DNA from: Amphirosellinia nigrospora
Taxonomy: Eukaryota > Ascomycota > Sordariomycetes > Xylariales > Xylariaceae
Length of the DNA: 64,000 nucleotides
Assembly: GCA_004123355.1 (NCBI GenBank)
Contig: SCHM01000001.1
Coordinates: forward strand, 10,674,193-10,738,192
Direction: 5' to 3'
Shown here: positions 11,459 through 23,193 of the stretch, piece after piece
Position numbering within the stretch: position 1 is the stretch's first letter
Layout of the letters: the number at the start of each line of letters is the position of its first letter
The notes under the pieces: model-generated
Database searches by the model: none
Told to the model about the DNA's origin: nothing
Seen by the model: only the letters and a program-made list of their open reading frames with translations
Made by a program: the position numbers and the translations under genes

Positions 11459-13854
11459 ATGGCGACCGCCGGACATTCGTTGCGCGATCGCCAAATTGGT
11501 GAGCATTCATTCAACTGTTATATATATCATCATGTATAAGCTCTCTCTCTCCCTGCTCTCGCTCACACTAGCTATTGCCAGCGTCCCTGAAGAAGATCCT
11601 CAACCTCAACGAGTCCATCTCCCAGGACGACAGTGACGATGCCCACGCCAACGGCATTGCGCCTGTTGGGCCCATCCTCAACGCCGATGGCGACCCCGTC
11701 TGGAAGGTCCTCGTCTTCGATGACCTAGGCCGCGACGTAATTAGTAGCGTCCTACGAGTGAGCGATCTGCGCTCCATGGGCGTCACAATGCACATGTATG
11801 TGCCGCATCTTCAGGCTACCCTGGCTCAAGCATATAGCGAATTGACATCGGCTGAATAGGCATCTTTCCGCCGCACGACATCCCATCCCCGATGTCCCCG
11901 TCATATACTTTGTCGAGCCAAATGCAACGTCGTTGCAAAGCATCACGGCCGACTTGCAAAAAGGCCTCTACTCGCCCGCCTACATCAACTTCCTCTCCTC
12001 CATTCCTCGACCCCTCCTCGAAGACTTTGCTGCGCAAACCGCCACCGCTGGCACCGCCGAATACATAGCTCAATTATATGATCAATACCTAAACTTCATT
12101 GTGGCTGAGCCCGATTTGTTTAGTCTTGGCATGCAGAAAGAACACACATATTGGGCCCTGAACAGCGCAAAGACCAAGGACGAGGAGCTGGACTATGTCG
12201 TCGACCGTATAGTTAGCGGTCTATTCAGTGTCATTGTAACTATGGGTACGGCAGCCTGAGCCACCCATTTCACCAGGGATCATGCTAACACACGGCAGGT
12301 GTTATCCCCATAATCCGATGCCCAAAGGGTGCGGCGGCCGACATGATTGCCGGAAAACTTGACCGGAAGCTTCGTGACCATATTTTAAATTCGAAAGACA
12401 ACCTCTTTAACGCAAGGCCAACATCTTCTGCCGGTACTCCTGCCTCAAGGCCTGTTCTTGTTATTCTTGATCGTAATGTTGATCTAAACCCGATGTTGTC
12501 CCACTCCTGGACATATCAATCATTGGTTCATGATGTACTCAATATGAAGCTCAATCGAATAACCATCGAAACTCCTGTGGACGAGGACAATCCGGCTAAG
12601 GGGTCACAAAGAAGGCATATGATTTGACCTCTGCCGACTTCTTCTGGGAGAAAAATGCCGCGGTGCCTTTCCCACAGGTCGCCGAAGACATTGACGCCGA
12701 ACTGTCACGATATAAGGAAGATGCTGCCGAGATCACAAAGAAGACCGGTGCTTCGTCGATAGAGGATCTCCAGAACGATACAAGCGCAAGTGCGCAGCAC
12801 TTGAAGGCCGCCATAACTCTGTTGCCTGAATTGCGAGAGAGAAAAGCAGTTTTAGATATGCACATGAACATATTAGCGGCGCTCCTTTCGGGTATCAAAA
12901 ACCGGCAATTGGACAACTATTTCCAAATGGAGGAGAACGTCATGAAACAAACAAAAGCACAGATGCTCGAGACCATCAAGGATGAGGCAAAGGGGACCGA
13001 CGCCTTGGATAAGCTACGATTGTTCATAATTTGGTTCCTCAGTACAGAGCAAGAAGTCAATAGGGCAGACTGGACTCAGTTTGAGGAAGCTCTCACGGCG
13101 GCCGGTGTCGAAAGCACTTGTCTCCCTTATATCAGACAGTACGTATAAGCACCTTGTTGACCCTTAGAACAAGCCACTTAGAGAAACTAACCTTCCCACA
13201 GAGTTCGAGCCAACTACTAAAATGACACAACTAACCACCATCAACAATCCATCACAACCAGCTTCACAATCCGGCACTACGGATCTGTTCGGGCGCTTCT
13301 CGTCCCTCTCCACCAGATTAACAGATCGTCTAAAGGAGACAGGTGTAGGAGTCCCCACCAATCTCGCATCCAACTTCGACTCTTTAATAGGAGGCATCAA
13401 GAACTTCCTCCCAGCCAACCGTGATCTTACGGTTACCAAGATTGTGGAATCCATAATGGACCCCCAGACTGCTTCGACATCTGCCATCGCCAAGACGGAA
13501 AATTACCTATACTTTGACCCGCGGAGTGCGAATGCTCGAGGCACGATGCCGCCCCCTAGCGCCGTCCGAGCTGGCGCCAGCGCGCCCGGCTCGTTACCGG
13601 GCGCGACAACGCTGGGTGTACAAAACCCCGGCACTGGCGCAAGCTTTGGACAACGGAGACAGGGGTACACTGACGCCATTGTGTTTACCGTTGGCGGAGG
13701 CAGTATGGATGAGTACGGTAACCTCCAGGAATGGGTTAAGCGTACAAGCGAAGGAAGAGCCAAAAAGAGGGTCGTATACGGCAGCACGGAACTACTAAAT
13801 GCCCAAGAATTCATTAAGGAGGAGCTGGAGCGGTTGGGAAGTGAAGTCCCGTAA
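11459..13854 (+). CDS. sly1: SLY1, Sec1/Munc18-family protein of ER-Golgi transport
   Basis: SM protein that binds the syntaxin Sed5 and promotes SNARE assembly for ER-Golgi fusion on the cytosolic face. Exons: 11459-11498, 11582-11795, 11860-12245, 12299-13142, 13204-13854. The joins are supported by donors GTGAGC, GTATGT, GTACGG and GTATAA, and by continuity with the family: LRDRQIASLKKILNLNE, VWKVLVFDDLGRDVISS, PIPDVPVIYFVEP, RPVLVILDRNVDLNPMLSHSW, YDLTSADFFWEKN, and near the end EAIVF-like DAIVFTVGGGSMDEY and YGSTELLNAQEF. About 711 residues, the usual family length. One frame change sits in the G run at 12600-12603, between DEDNPAKG and TKKAYDLT; a fifth G would restore family continuity. 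The start is the first ATG, 13 codons before intron 1. The last intron's acceptor (CACAGAG) was chosen by frame. Confidence 0.93.
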
Positions 13855-14536
13855 GGACTGACTAGCTTAATTATAGCTCTCATTTACTGTAGATATCCTA
13901 ACAGACAAGGGTGATCGGTTGATGAATGATATATACCATATTTATGACTGACACGTTATGCAGCGTTACAATATGAAGTCTACACCTAATCACGATACGG
14001 GATAAACATGGTCATAGTAGCTCACAATGTATTTCCTCGTCAACTTGATTCATGTACGTGTACACGTAGTCTCCTAGGTTACCTAGTCTCTCATAAGGTC
14101 TTCCAACACATACACACAAACATTCCTACTCCTTCACCAAATCCTCTCATTACTCCTCCCCTCGACAAACATGCTCGCGATATCTCCAGCTATCGCGGTA
14201 GCGTAAGTCCAAGCCCAACGCACAAAAACCCGCTCGTTATGCAGATTCCCCATCACATAATCCTAACACGACACGTTTCTGTCTGCTCCAACGAAAAAGG
14301 GCCAACTTGCTCTCTCTACTGACCGGCCCGAGGGGTATTATAATTGAAAGGACGATGAGTGATATGAGAAAGAAGAAAGTAACAAAAGACGGAAATGCAT
14401 CAGTTTCATACAGGGCGAGAAAAAACGTTTGTTTGTTTACAACCGCGGGAACAGCGGGAGGAGGGAAAAATGGCAATTGAATAAAAATTTCATGACACGT
14501 TCTAAATTTCATCACACACACGCTCTCTGACAAATT
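13855..14536. other. convergent 3' intergenic region, SLY1 / chitin synthase
   Basis: About 0.7 kb between converging stops. It holds the 3' untranslated regions of both genes and a CCTAGGTTACCTAG motif near 14073-14087. No gene was seen. Confidence 0.5.
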
Positions 14537-17500
14537 CTATACACCTCTGAACAAGCGAACGACCAGGAACCACAACGCTCCGATAAACTTGAACGCGCTC
14601 AGACCAGCAACACTCCAGAGAATGATGGTAGTGTATAGTGTTGAGCGAGCCTCCTGGTCCTGCTCCGTCTGTTGTTTAGGGTTGAGATCCTCGAGACCCG
14701 CAGTGCTTAGGACGAGGGCGACGAGGCCAAAATTCGTAAAGATCCAGATCAGGACGACCAGGGAACGAATCCAGCGGTAGTAATCCATCTCATCCTCAGC
14801 CTTCTGCGCCTCGGTCTTGGGTTTCACGATCTTCGGTTCCTTGGCGGCAAACACCTGGAGCTCCTTCTCGTACTGCGCATTCAGATCGCCCTCGTCAGGC
14901 AAATCGGTCTTACCCTTGCCATCTTTCGTGTCGACCTTGGGGAGCTCTTCGGGCTTGTCGTCACCCTTGGTACCCACGAAATATCGTGCGTGTTGCAGAA
15001 GGCGTACACGTTCAGCACGTTGACGTATGTGGGCGTCAAGGCTAGGTATTGTACGAATGATGTGAGCATGTGCCAAGGGTCGAACATGATAAGCGACGCA
15101 ATCAGCCAAAGGCCATAGGTGGATAGCAAGGACACCACCAAGGAAAAGAACACCTTGTTCTGGAAAACGGCGCTGATACTGAATCCATCTTTGATTTGTT
15201 CCTTCACTGCTACCACCGAGATGAAAACGGCGGCAAAAGTTAGATAACTGGGATCGATGTTAGTAAAGTCGAATACACCGAAATCTGAGAGGCACCTACA
15301 TCATGATAATACACCAGAAGATAACCATGGCGGTGTAGAGCTTCCCGGACCCTGCGGGACGATTACCGAGAGACAGAACAAAGCATGCGACAAGACAAAC
15401 ACCGTAAAACCATTCGAAAACAACACTCAAGATCGTACCAGCATTACCCAGGAGCAAATCGCTACCGAGACTCTTTGTCAAAATCTTAAAAACGAGGAAG
15501 AAGTTTCCAATGGCAAACCACGCAAAAATCTGGTTGACCGTTTGGAAGATGAATTCGATAAAGAAGGCAATCTTGCGGAATATAGAGTGATCGGATCGCC
15601 AGAATTGGTAGAAATGAGCAATAGCGTAGATGGCGGCGAAAAACGAACCATTTAGCCAACGTCGTCGTTGAAGAATGAACTCTGTAACCGTGTCTGGAAC
15701 ATCCGTCTCGCCTGTCGCGGACTTAACGTAGGAGAGGACCCAGTGACAGTTACGCTTCGTAACCAGCTCAAAACAGAGGATTCTGTCTTCAGCCAGGTAC
15801 ATGTTCGCCGTGAAGACACCAGCACCTGCACCATGAAGCGTCTCGCCCTTGAAATACTTCTCTAGAGGACCCTGGCCATTTTTGTCGTTCTGTAACGCTA
15901 CATATCGGTATGCTGAGAAAGCGCCAGGCAAGACGGAAATAAAGCCAAATGCCGACTCCAGGGGCTTGTCCAGGATGTTACTCATTTTGTACTCAAAGTT
16001 CTGTGTAGCCACTAGGGGATTGAGCAAATGCCTCCCACCCGTGCCTAACATGGCCTTGATTTCACCACAAGCTCCACCACAACTGGTTCCAAGTCAAAGG
16101 CCTTCCAGAGCTGGTAAATCGAGTTTCCTCCCGGTCTAGTACCAGCATCGATCAGAACACAAATGTTGGGGTTTAGAACACGCCCAAATGCCTGGAAGAA
16201 CCATCTGTGCGAGTTGATCTTTTTCTGGTTCTTCTCCTTCAAGCAGAAGAGCATCTGAACCGGCTGCTTCTTTGGGATCAATTGGACCACGTCATTCTTG
16301 ATCTGCATGCCCACCTGGGTGGTGTATTCGTAAATATGCGCCGTCACATTATTACCGTTCACTTGTTGCTTGGCGATACCCTCTTGGTAAACACCCATAC
16401 CTGCTAAGAGCGCTTTTGTCCTCTTATTAATCTTGCCACGACCGTCGCTGACCACACACACGACAATTTTCTTCCAGGCGTCTTGGCCCCAAGTCTTACT
16501 CTCCTTTCGGTTGCACATATACTCGATGTTCTTCAGTACACCAATCATAGTCCTGGCGAAAAGGATATCATCTTCATTATACATGGTGATCACGATGAAA
16601 AGCTCGGTATGCCTCGGCTTACTGAATAGTTTTTGGCGTAGGGTGAAGTTCTCGGCATAAAAGTCGTTCGGATCGCAAGTTGCCGCAGTGTAGCGCATGT
16701 GGGTGAACTCGTCGCGCTCGCCGTGAGGAAGCTGATTTAATAAACGCGGTGGGACTGGGCAATCAAGCACCAAGTTTCCACGATACAGAAGGACCTGTTT
16801 CACTGTTTCCATCTCTTTAGAGGCGCGGAAGACTGCTGTTGCGGTTCGTCTTTGTAGGGTTCTTGCGCCGGCGCGTGTGCATAGGAGTCCTCCTGGGCCA
16901 GCATGGGCCGCCCATCATGGTCGTCATAGTCATATCCTTGATGGTCGTTTAATGGCGTGGTGGTGGTGTGCGGCTCGTATGGTTGATTGTAGTAGGCGTC
17001 GTGGTGCTGCTCTGGGTTTACCGAGTACTCGGAGTTGTACCCCTGATTTTGACCACGGCCGTAGGGACTGTGGGATAAGTCGCTAGTGGAATGCGCAGCA
17101 TTCAGAGGTAGATTATCGCTCGGCGTATATGAGCCATGGCTGGGCATATCGAGGTGACTGCCCGAATGTGCACCGTATTCGCCATATGGAACATCATCTA
17201 GTTGATAGCCACTTTGCAGAGGATGTCCTGGCGAGGGAGTCCGGTGCGGTTGCACGCGGTGGTTATCCATAGTTGGATCGTAATAATTGTCGTCTAAAGA
17301 AGCGCAGACTGGTTAGAAGATCAAAGTGGGACTTATAATGTTGACTTGGCAGTTGAATTAGGTTCATAACGCGGCAGCTTGAGAGGGGATCCCTGGCAAG
17401 GGAGTCGCAGACAGGAAGACAATCAACGAGAGACGTTAGGGGATGACGACACAAATAATGGCCGAGGCATGGCTTAGGCAGGGAGAAAACAAGAAAAGCG

Positions 17501-17559
17501 CAAGTGGGAGCTGACAGATGAAAGTTCATTGTCTGCTTACCTAGTCGATTATACGACAT
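14537..17559 (-). CDS. class III chitin synthase
   Basis: Plasma-membrane family 2 glycosyltransferase that polymerises UDP-GlcNAc into cell-wall chitin; class III enzymes (Neurospora chs-1, Aspergillus chsB) support hyphal tip growth. Exons (minus): 17559-17541, 17293-15300, 15247-14537. The introns are 247 and 52 nt with donors GTAAGC and GTAGGT. The start MSYNRL is spliced to DDNYYDPT, as in class III openings. Visible: a His/Tyr/Pro-rich N-terminus; [59 protein letters not shown]; the catalytic QRRRW; then membrane segments and the THDISWGTKG motif. About 908 residues. Three frame changes (about 16806-16808, 16081-16082 and 14973-14975) each fit one missing base in a run, with similarity resuming at once ([15 protein letters not shown]). 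The gene is therefore probably intact in the organism. Confidence 0.95.
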
Positions 17560-20500
17560 GGTTTTAATCTATACCCGTCTCAATTGCCTTGGTTGTCTGG
17601 GTTTTGGCGCGAAAACGAGCGTCGAACGAATGAACGAACGGAGGCGATGCGATGCGTGGCGGGTTACAATGGGCGAAGGGTGAATGGTTGGAGAGCAACT
17701 GGCACGCATCGACTGGAATGGGAAAGATCCGGCAGGTCGGGTGTGTCAAATATAGAGCGCTAACCTCGTCTTCTGATAATAGCCAGTACTATCAGAGAGG
17801 GTTCAAGGGGTTTGTGGTGTATCAAGGAGTCGCTCGGCTTCGCGCAGACGCAGACACAGACGTAAAGGCAGACGCCGGCGCAGACGTGCAGAAGATCAAG
17901 GGAACCGGGATCCAGGCCTTGTCACGGTTGACTGGCTTTCAGACTTGGAGGCGATGCACAACCATATACTGTAAACAATACGGCCCCTTTTCTCAAGAGA
18001 TAAGGTTGAGCGCAACACTACCCCTCCAATTGCTAGATATACGGGCAATGATGGCGAATAATCCGTAACAACGTGGGTGCGCCGTGTTCGACAGCGGTTT
18101 GTTTTAGTAACCTTGAAAGAAAAATACGAAAAAGGTCGGGACGGTTGCCAAAGCGAAGGTGGGCAGTCAATCTATGCCGGTACTAGCAGTCCAGAGAGAT
18201 GGAGAGCTGGAGAGGGCTGAGCTGCGCATGCGTTGTTGTGTGCTGCACTACTAGTAACTGGGCTGCCAGGCTTAGAGGGAAATGATTAGGAATCGCGACA
18301 CCAAATGATGTCCGTTTCAGATCAACAAAGCGGGCGGAGCAGCAACCAGGGGCCAATTAGACCACGTCGTCTGCTGCTCCTCTGCGCTAGGCTACGTCGT
18401 CAAGGGGGGCTATTCAGGTACCACCCTGGCTAGTATGCTAGCTAAAAGCCCACCATCTCTATCCACTACAGTCCCACTAACAGCACCTCCCGCACTGCCA
18501 AGTACTGTAACCACAACATTGGATTCTGCTCGACGGAGTGACGTCGTTCGAATGGCAAAATCAAGAGGTAACTGTGGAACTGTTGCGAAGTACAATATAG
18601 TTCAGACCACTACCTGTTATAGAGATTGACTGCTGAACAAGACCTTCACCCTACTTGGTCAGTGAGCTGTATCATGCTACACTCTTAACAGGATAGGCAA
18701 TGATAGCTTCATCACAGTAAGGGTGACCCTATCCTATCTTTTACGTTGTCTGTTACCGGGCTATTCCCGTGACAATTGCGACTATAGGTCAATCCTAATA
18801 GCTGTCGATAGCTCAGTGTCTATGCCGACGTTGGGTTGAACAGGGCCTCGTGTGTTTTGAACCTTTCCGTTACAGTAAGGAGGATGACCCTTAAACAAAT
18901 TGCGATCATTCGCGATATCCACTTCGGCGGGAACCCGAAACCCTCCCGATTTTCAATATCAGTCGTAGAATGAATTACCTACTGAATATATGGGCTATTA
19001 GTAACAAAGGATGCAAAGCGGTCGATGCATACGAGGACACTGCGTAATTTGGTTACGCACCGCGAGGCCGGTTGACAACTTCTTTATTATCGCGCCAAGG
19101 TGCCATTTGACGCAAGGTTCTCCAGATCTGACTTGCATGCAGGCAACAGAATAAGGTCCTGACAGTTCTAGCAACGGCGCAAAAAATAGAATTGGCGAAA
19201 ACCACAATCCAGTTTTCCGAGATACACCCTTGCTTGGCCACCCCGCCACATCTGCCCAGCCACAAGCTTGCGTACGATCGATGCACACTCAATGCAACAA
19301 CGGGCAAGGGAATAAACGCCCTACAAGTGTAACTCATGATGCAATGTGACCTCGAAAATGTCAAAACAGAGCATGCTTAACCAATCACTAGGCGCTGTGG
19401 AATGTCAATGCAGCCTCGAGCCGTTCACACAATGCCAGTTGTATCGTTCCTAGTCGCGAACTTGCACATCCATCCCACTTACACTAGGTAATCTTTAAGT
19501 GCCCCTCCACGAACTTCACTCCGCGCTGACTATTAAAAGGCGGATAATCAACACCAAGAATGCCCGACTACAATAGCTTGGGCCGTAAGGTATTCGCGCA
19601 GTCCAGACTTTCAGCTTCTGAAGACTAGTGTAGTATAGTGCGCAGATTTAATAATGGGGAAATGCTCGCATTAGTTTTGAGCTGAACGCACCATTATGTG
19701 GAGGCTCTCGCTTTGAGCACATCCATGAGGGGGCGGGCTCTGTACATTCGGCAGGCATCAGTGACTTCCTTAAATACAGAAAGCCTCTAGTTGGGAATAT
19801 TAGTGAAATAGTTATGTCTTGAAATAGATAGTGATTGGTGGTAATAAGCCGCATGAATTAATAGCGACATGACGCCTAAATATAAGAAATTGAGAGTGCT
19901 TCATACATCAGCCATTCACTCATAACATGTGAAAGGGGCGTAATACAGCTTCCAAGGCCAAAATAAGAAAGACGACTCACAAGATGGGGTATTTACCAAG
20001 TAGGATATATTCTCCATCACGGCTATCACAACCGATCGCTTAAGTCCATGTTTCCTATCTACTATTTTGTTAATCGTTGTAGGCATCATCATACAGCTAC
20101 GAAGCGCCCCAAGTATTAACCACAACCCAAAAGCTGAGATATGCCAATTGTTAACAACTTCACCCACGAGCTGGTCCATTCTCGACGGGTGGGAGGGGGT
20201 CCAACAGCAAGACAACATCTATCACGATAACCGCCGCGGAAAGCATGAAGTTATCATCTACGTGAAATAACCGCGCGTCCTGCTCATAGCGAAAGTAGTG
20301 GTTGAATAATGAACTACTATGGTGCCAAAGGTGCATGAAAATCTAAGTTTTTTTTATTCTCCTGGAGGGAGGATTCCGTGCCCTTTTATGCTTGGAATTC
20401 CTCTCTTCTTTCCTACAGCTGCGCGGACCCAGATAGAGACCTGTGTAGCCGGTGGCTGAATGTCTCGGTGTTCGAGTTCAGCTTCGGTGTCTGCTTGAGA

Positions 20501-21310
20501 CTCGCGATAACTTTGTACGACTGCTTTAGCCTTGCAAGGTAGTATTTAGCGAATTCTGTGTAGGATCCGTGTAGCACTATATAATACACTCAAGCCAGAT
20601 CCGTGTAACACGGTAGCTCTAATTATATTTCATACAAGATATCGCACACTTGATACTTAGTAACGAAATCAAACAAGTGTGAGACAAGGCCTTTTTCCGT
20701 AGAATCCATCATCGATGTCAGAATTCGAACCGGGGAGAGTTGAGTAATCCGGAATATCTCCGGGTCCGCGTTGGCAGTTGACTGTAGCTATCGGGGACAA
20801 AGCCGGAGCCCCGGCGCCACAATGGCTCTCATGGTACATTACCTAGTATCAGCTTCTTAGGCACAAGGAATTTCATTGGCATTTGATAATAAGCTAATGA
20901 CTCGTGTTAACCTGTCACATCCGTTTTCAACGTTTCTGAAGATTCGAGTAGATCGTTTGGTTTTGTCTATACAAGCTATGCCATGGTTGATATCCCATTG
21001 GTGCTCCTCGAAGCACTGAAAAGATCCCGTTGCCCCCCACCCCTTCATCCCTTTGGTATCACGCCCATCCGTCATGAAAATAAAAAAAACCCAAGATGAT
21101 GATGATAAAAACCCCATACCGACCATGCTGGATAACCGTAAATCTATATACAAATAATCCTCGTAGCGAAGTCTGCTACTGGATATAAATGGCTGGCTAG
21201 TTGCTGCCGTGTTCTATATACTTCATAAGTATTCGTGTTGCTTCGTCGCAAATGTTGGAGGAGCATAATGTCATAGACTCGAACTCCTGCAAGTAAAAAT
21301 CGCAAAGTGT
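17560..21310. other. long gene-poor interval between P450 and chitin synthase
   Basis: About 3.75 kb upstream of chitin synthase and downstream of the P450. Many small open frames occur, but none shows a family motif or believable exon chain. Weak direct repeats exist, for example GATCCGTGTAGCAC near 20565 and GATCCGTGTAACAC near 20598. The part next to 17560 should carry the chitin synthase promoter. Confidence 0.45.
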
Positions 21311-23193
21311 CTATATTTTCTCGAGATCTGCGGCCGCGACGGGTTCATACGTCGATAGAGGCATGCCCTTAGGAATCTCCTTCCACTGCTCCTCGCCATC
21401 GAGGAGGGCGAAGGCATCGGACCACTCCTTTCGAATGATCTCGGCGTGCTTCTGAGTGCGAGGGTGGATGGAGGCTGGGAAAGGCTCCGGCTGGACCAAC
21501 ATGCCGGGAATCAGTTTGGACGGGTCGGGGATGATGGGCTTGCCGGCGGCATCGAGGGTCGTCTCCATACGGAAGCCCCACAGTAGCCGCGAGATGGCGA
21601 GGAACATGGAGCGATCTGCGATGTGCATGCCCTGGCAGATGCGGCGGCCGACGCCGAAGAGAAAGTTGTCCCGCTTCGATACGTCCCGCTGCTGCGATGA
21701 CTCGAGGGAGGTGGTATTGTCGTCTACGTAACGCTCAGGGTCAAAGACGGAAGGTTAGGGTGGCGTTTGGGGTCCATGTGGATAGCCCTGTAAATTAGAT
21801 GTTAATAAAGGTTCCTCAGTGTATTTGCTGAATATAGGATACATACCAGACATTCACCACACACATGGAATCCTTGGGGATCCTATAGCCCATATAAAAG
21901 TCTTCCTTGTTGTTGGAGTGTGCAATACCCAAAATCGCTGTCGGCATCCATCGGTTGGTCTCCTTCACACAGGCACGGATGTAGGGTAGGTTGTCCCAGT
22001 CGTCCATGGTGGGAAATCGGCCACCGCAGACACGGTCAAGCTCTTCCTGGGCCTTCTTTTGCACTTCGGGGAACAACAGCATAGCTTGGACAAAACCTGT
22101 GAGCTGGGCAGCAGTAGTGTCGGCACCAGCTTCTAGCAGATTTCCGGCGATGTAACCAGCCTGCTCGTCAGAGAAACCCTCGGCGTCTTGGGCCTTGATC
22201 AAGTCGACACATAGCGAGGGCTAGAATGTGGGATATTAGTACACGAATTGCAGAAGAGCAATAAGCGCAGAAGCAACTTACCTTAGCAGTGCCAGCCTTG
22301 AGCTTCTTCTTTACGTCCATCCAGTTACCCTTATGAAATTTTAATTCGATTTCGTGCAAATTCTTCGCATGTGCCCGGCTGCCGAGAACAGCATCTGGTA
22401 GGGCTCGCAGGGGGTGAACATGTCTAAGATCATAGCAGACGCCGTGCCCATAGCCTTGGAAAATTGGTGAAGGTTGTGGAATAGTGACTTTAGTCTCCAG
22501 TCGTCAAGTGTGGGTGTCCGGAAGCCGTAAATCATCTGGGTGGTCAATGAGAAGGAATAGCGACGTAGGTGATCGATGAACGAATCTGGCTGGTCCAGGA
22601 AACCTTGGAGCATCTGCTTGTTCTCGAGATCTTGGTAAGGAACGAAGCTCTTTGCAGCCCTAACATTGAGAATACTGTGGTAAACACGATGAGCCATCCT
22701 CCATCGGTCACCATATGGCTGAGAAAACCGGTCAGTTACGATATAGTAAACGAGCGAGTATGGTTTGGACTAACCATGTTCAGAACACGGTAACCGCCGT
22801 CGACCTTGTGCGAGCCACCGACGGTTCGTGCAATATAAACCTCAGGTCGAGATGAATAGATGGAACTCTTCTTGTCGAATGTATCCTTAACAGCTTGGTC
22901 CGAAGAGAATACAATCATAACATTGGGTCCCAGCATAAGTGAGTAAACCGGTCTATCCAGACAAGATTAGCCATATTCGAGTACACGAAAGGACGGACTG
23001 TTTACCCATATTCCTCAGCCCATTTCTTGAACTGGACGTGCCCATTTTCTTTGGGCATTAAGTGCAGGTTTCCTATAACCGGAAGGGTCGGGGGTCCAGG
23101 AGGGAAGTCCTTAGGTCTACTACCGATCTGAAGAATACGATATATCGCCAGGCCCACAAGGGCGAGGACGGGGTAAACCCAAACAGCAGGCAT
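21311..23193 (-). CDS. cytochrome P450 monooxygenase
   Basis: Membrane-anchored microsomal P450. Five exons (minus): 23193-23006, 22952-22775, 22718-22282, 22220-21847, 21787-21311; introns are 53-61 nt with good donors (GTAAAC, GTTAGT, GTAAGT, GTATGT). About 551 residues. Visible: N-terminal hydrophobic anchor, the hinge [26 protein letters not shown] (helix C), oxygen-binding helix [11 protein letters not shown], ExxR as KETNRW, FDPERY, and the heme-thiolate loop [12 protein letters not shown]. The overall style recalls CYP64/OrdA-like fungal P450s, but the substrate cannot be named. Two frame changes (C run on the coding strand at 22410-22414; 21753-21754) fit single lost bases: [13 protein letters not shown] and [12 protein letters not shown] follow naturally. 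No polyketide or peptide synthase is nearby, so it is an orphan P450 within this window. Confidence 0.9.
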
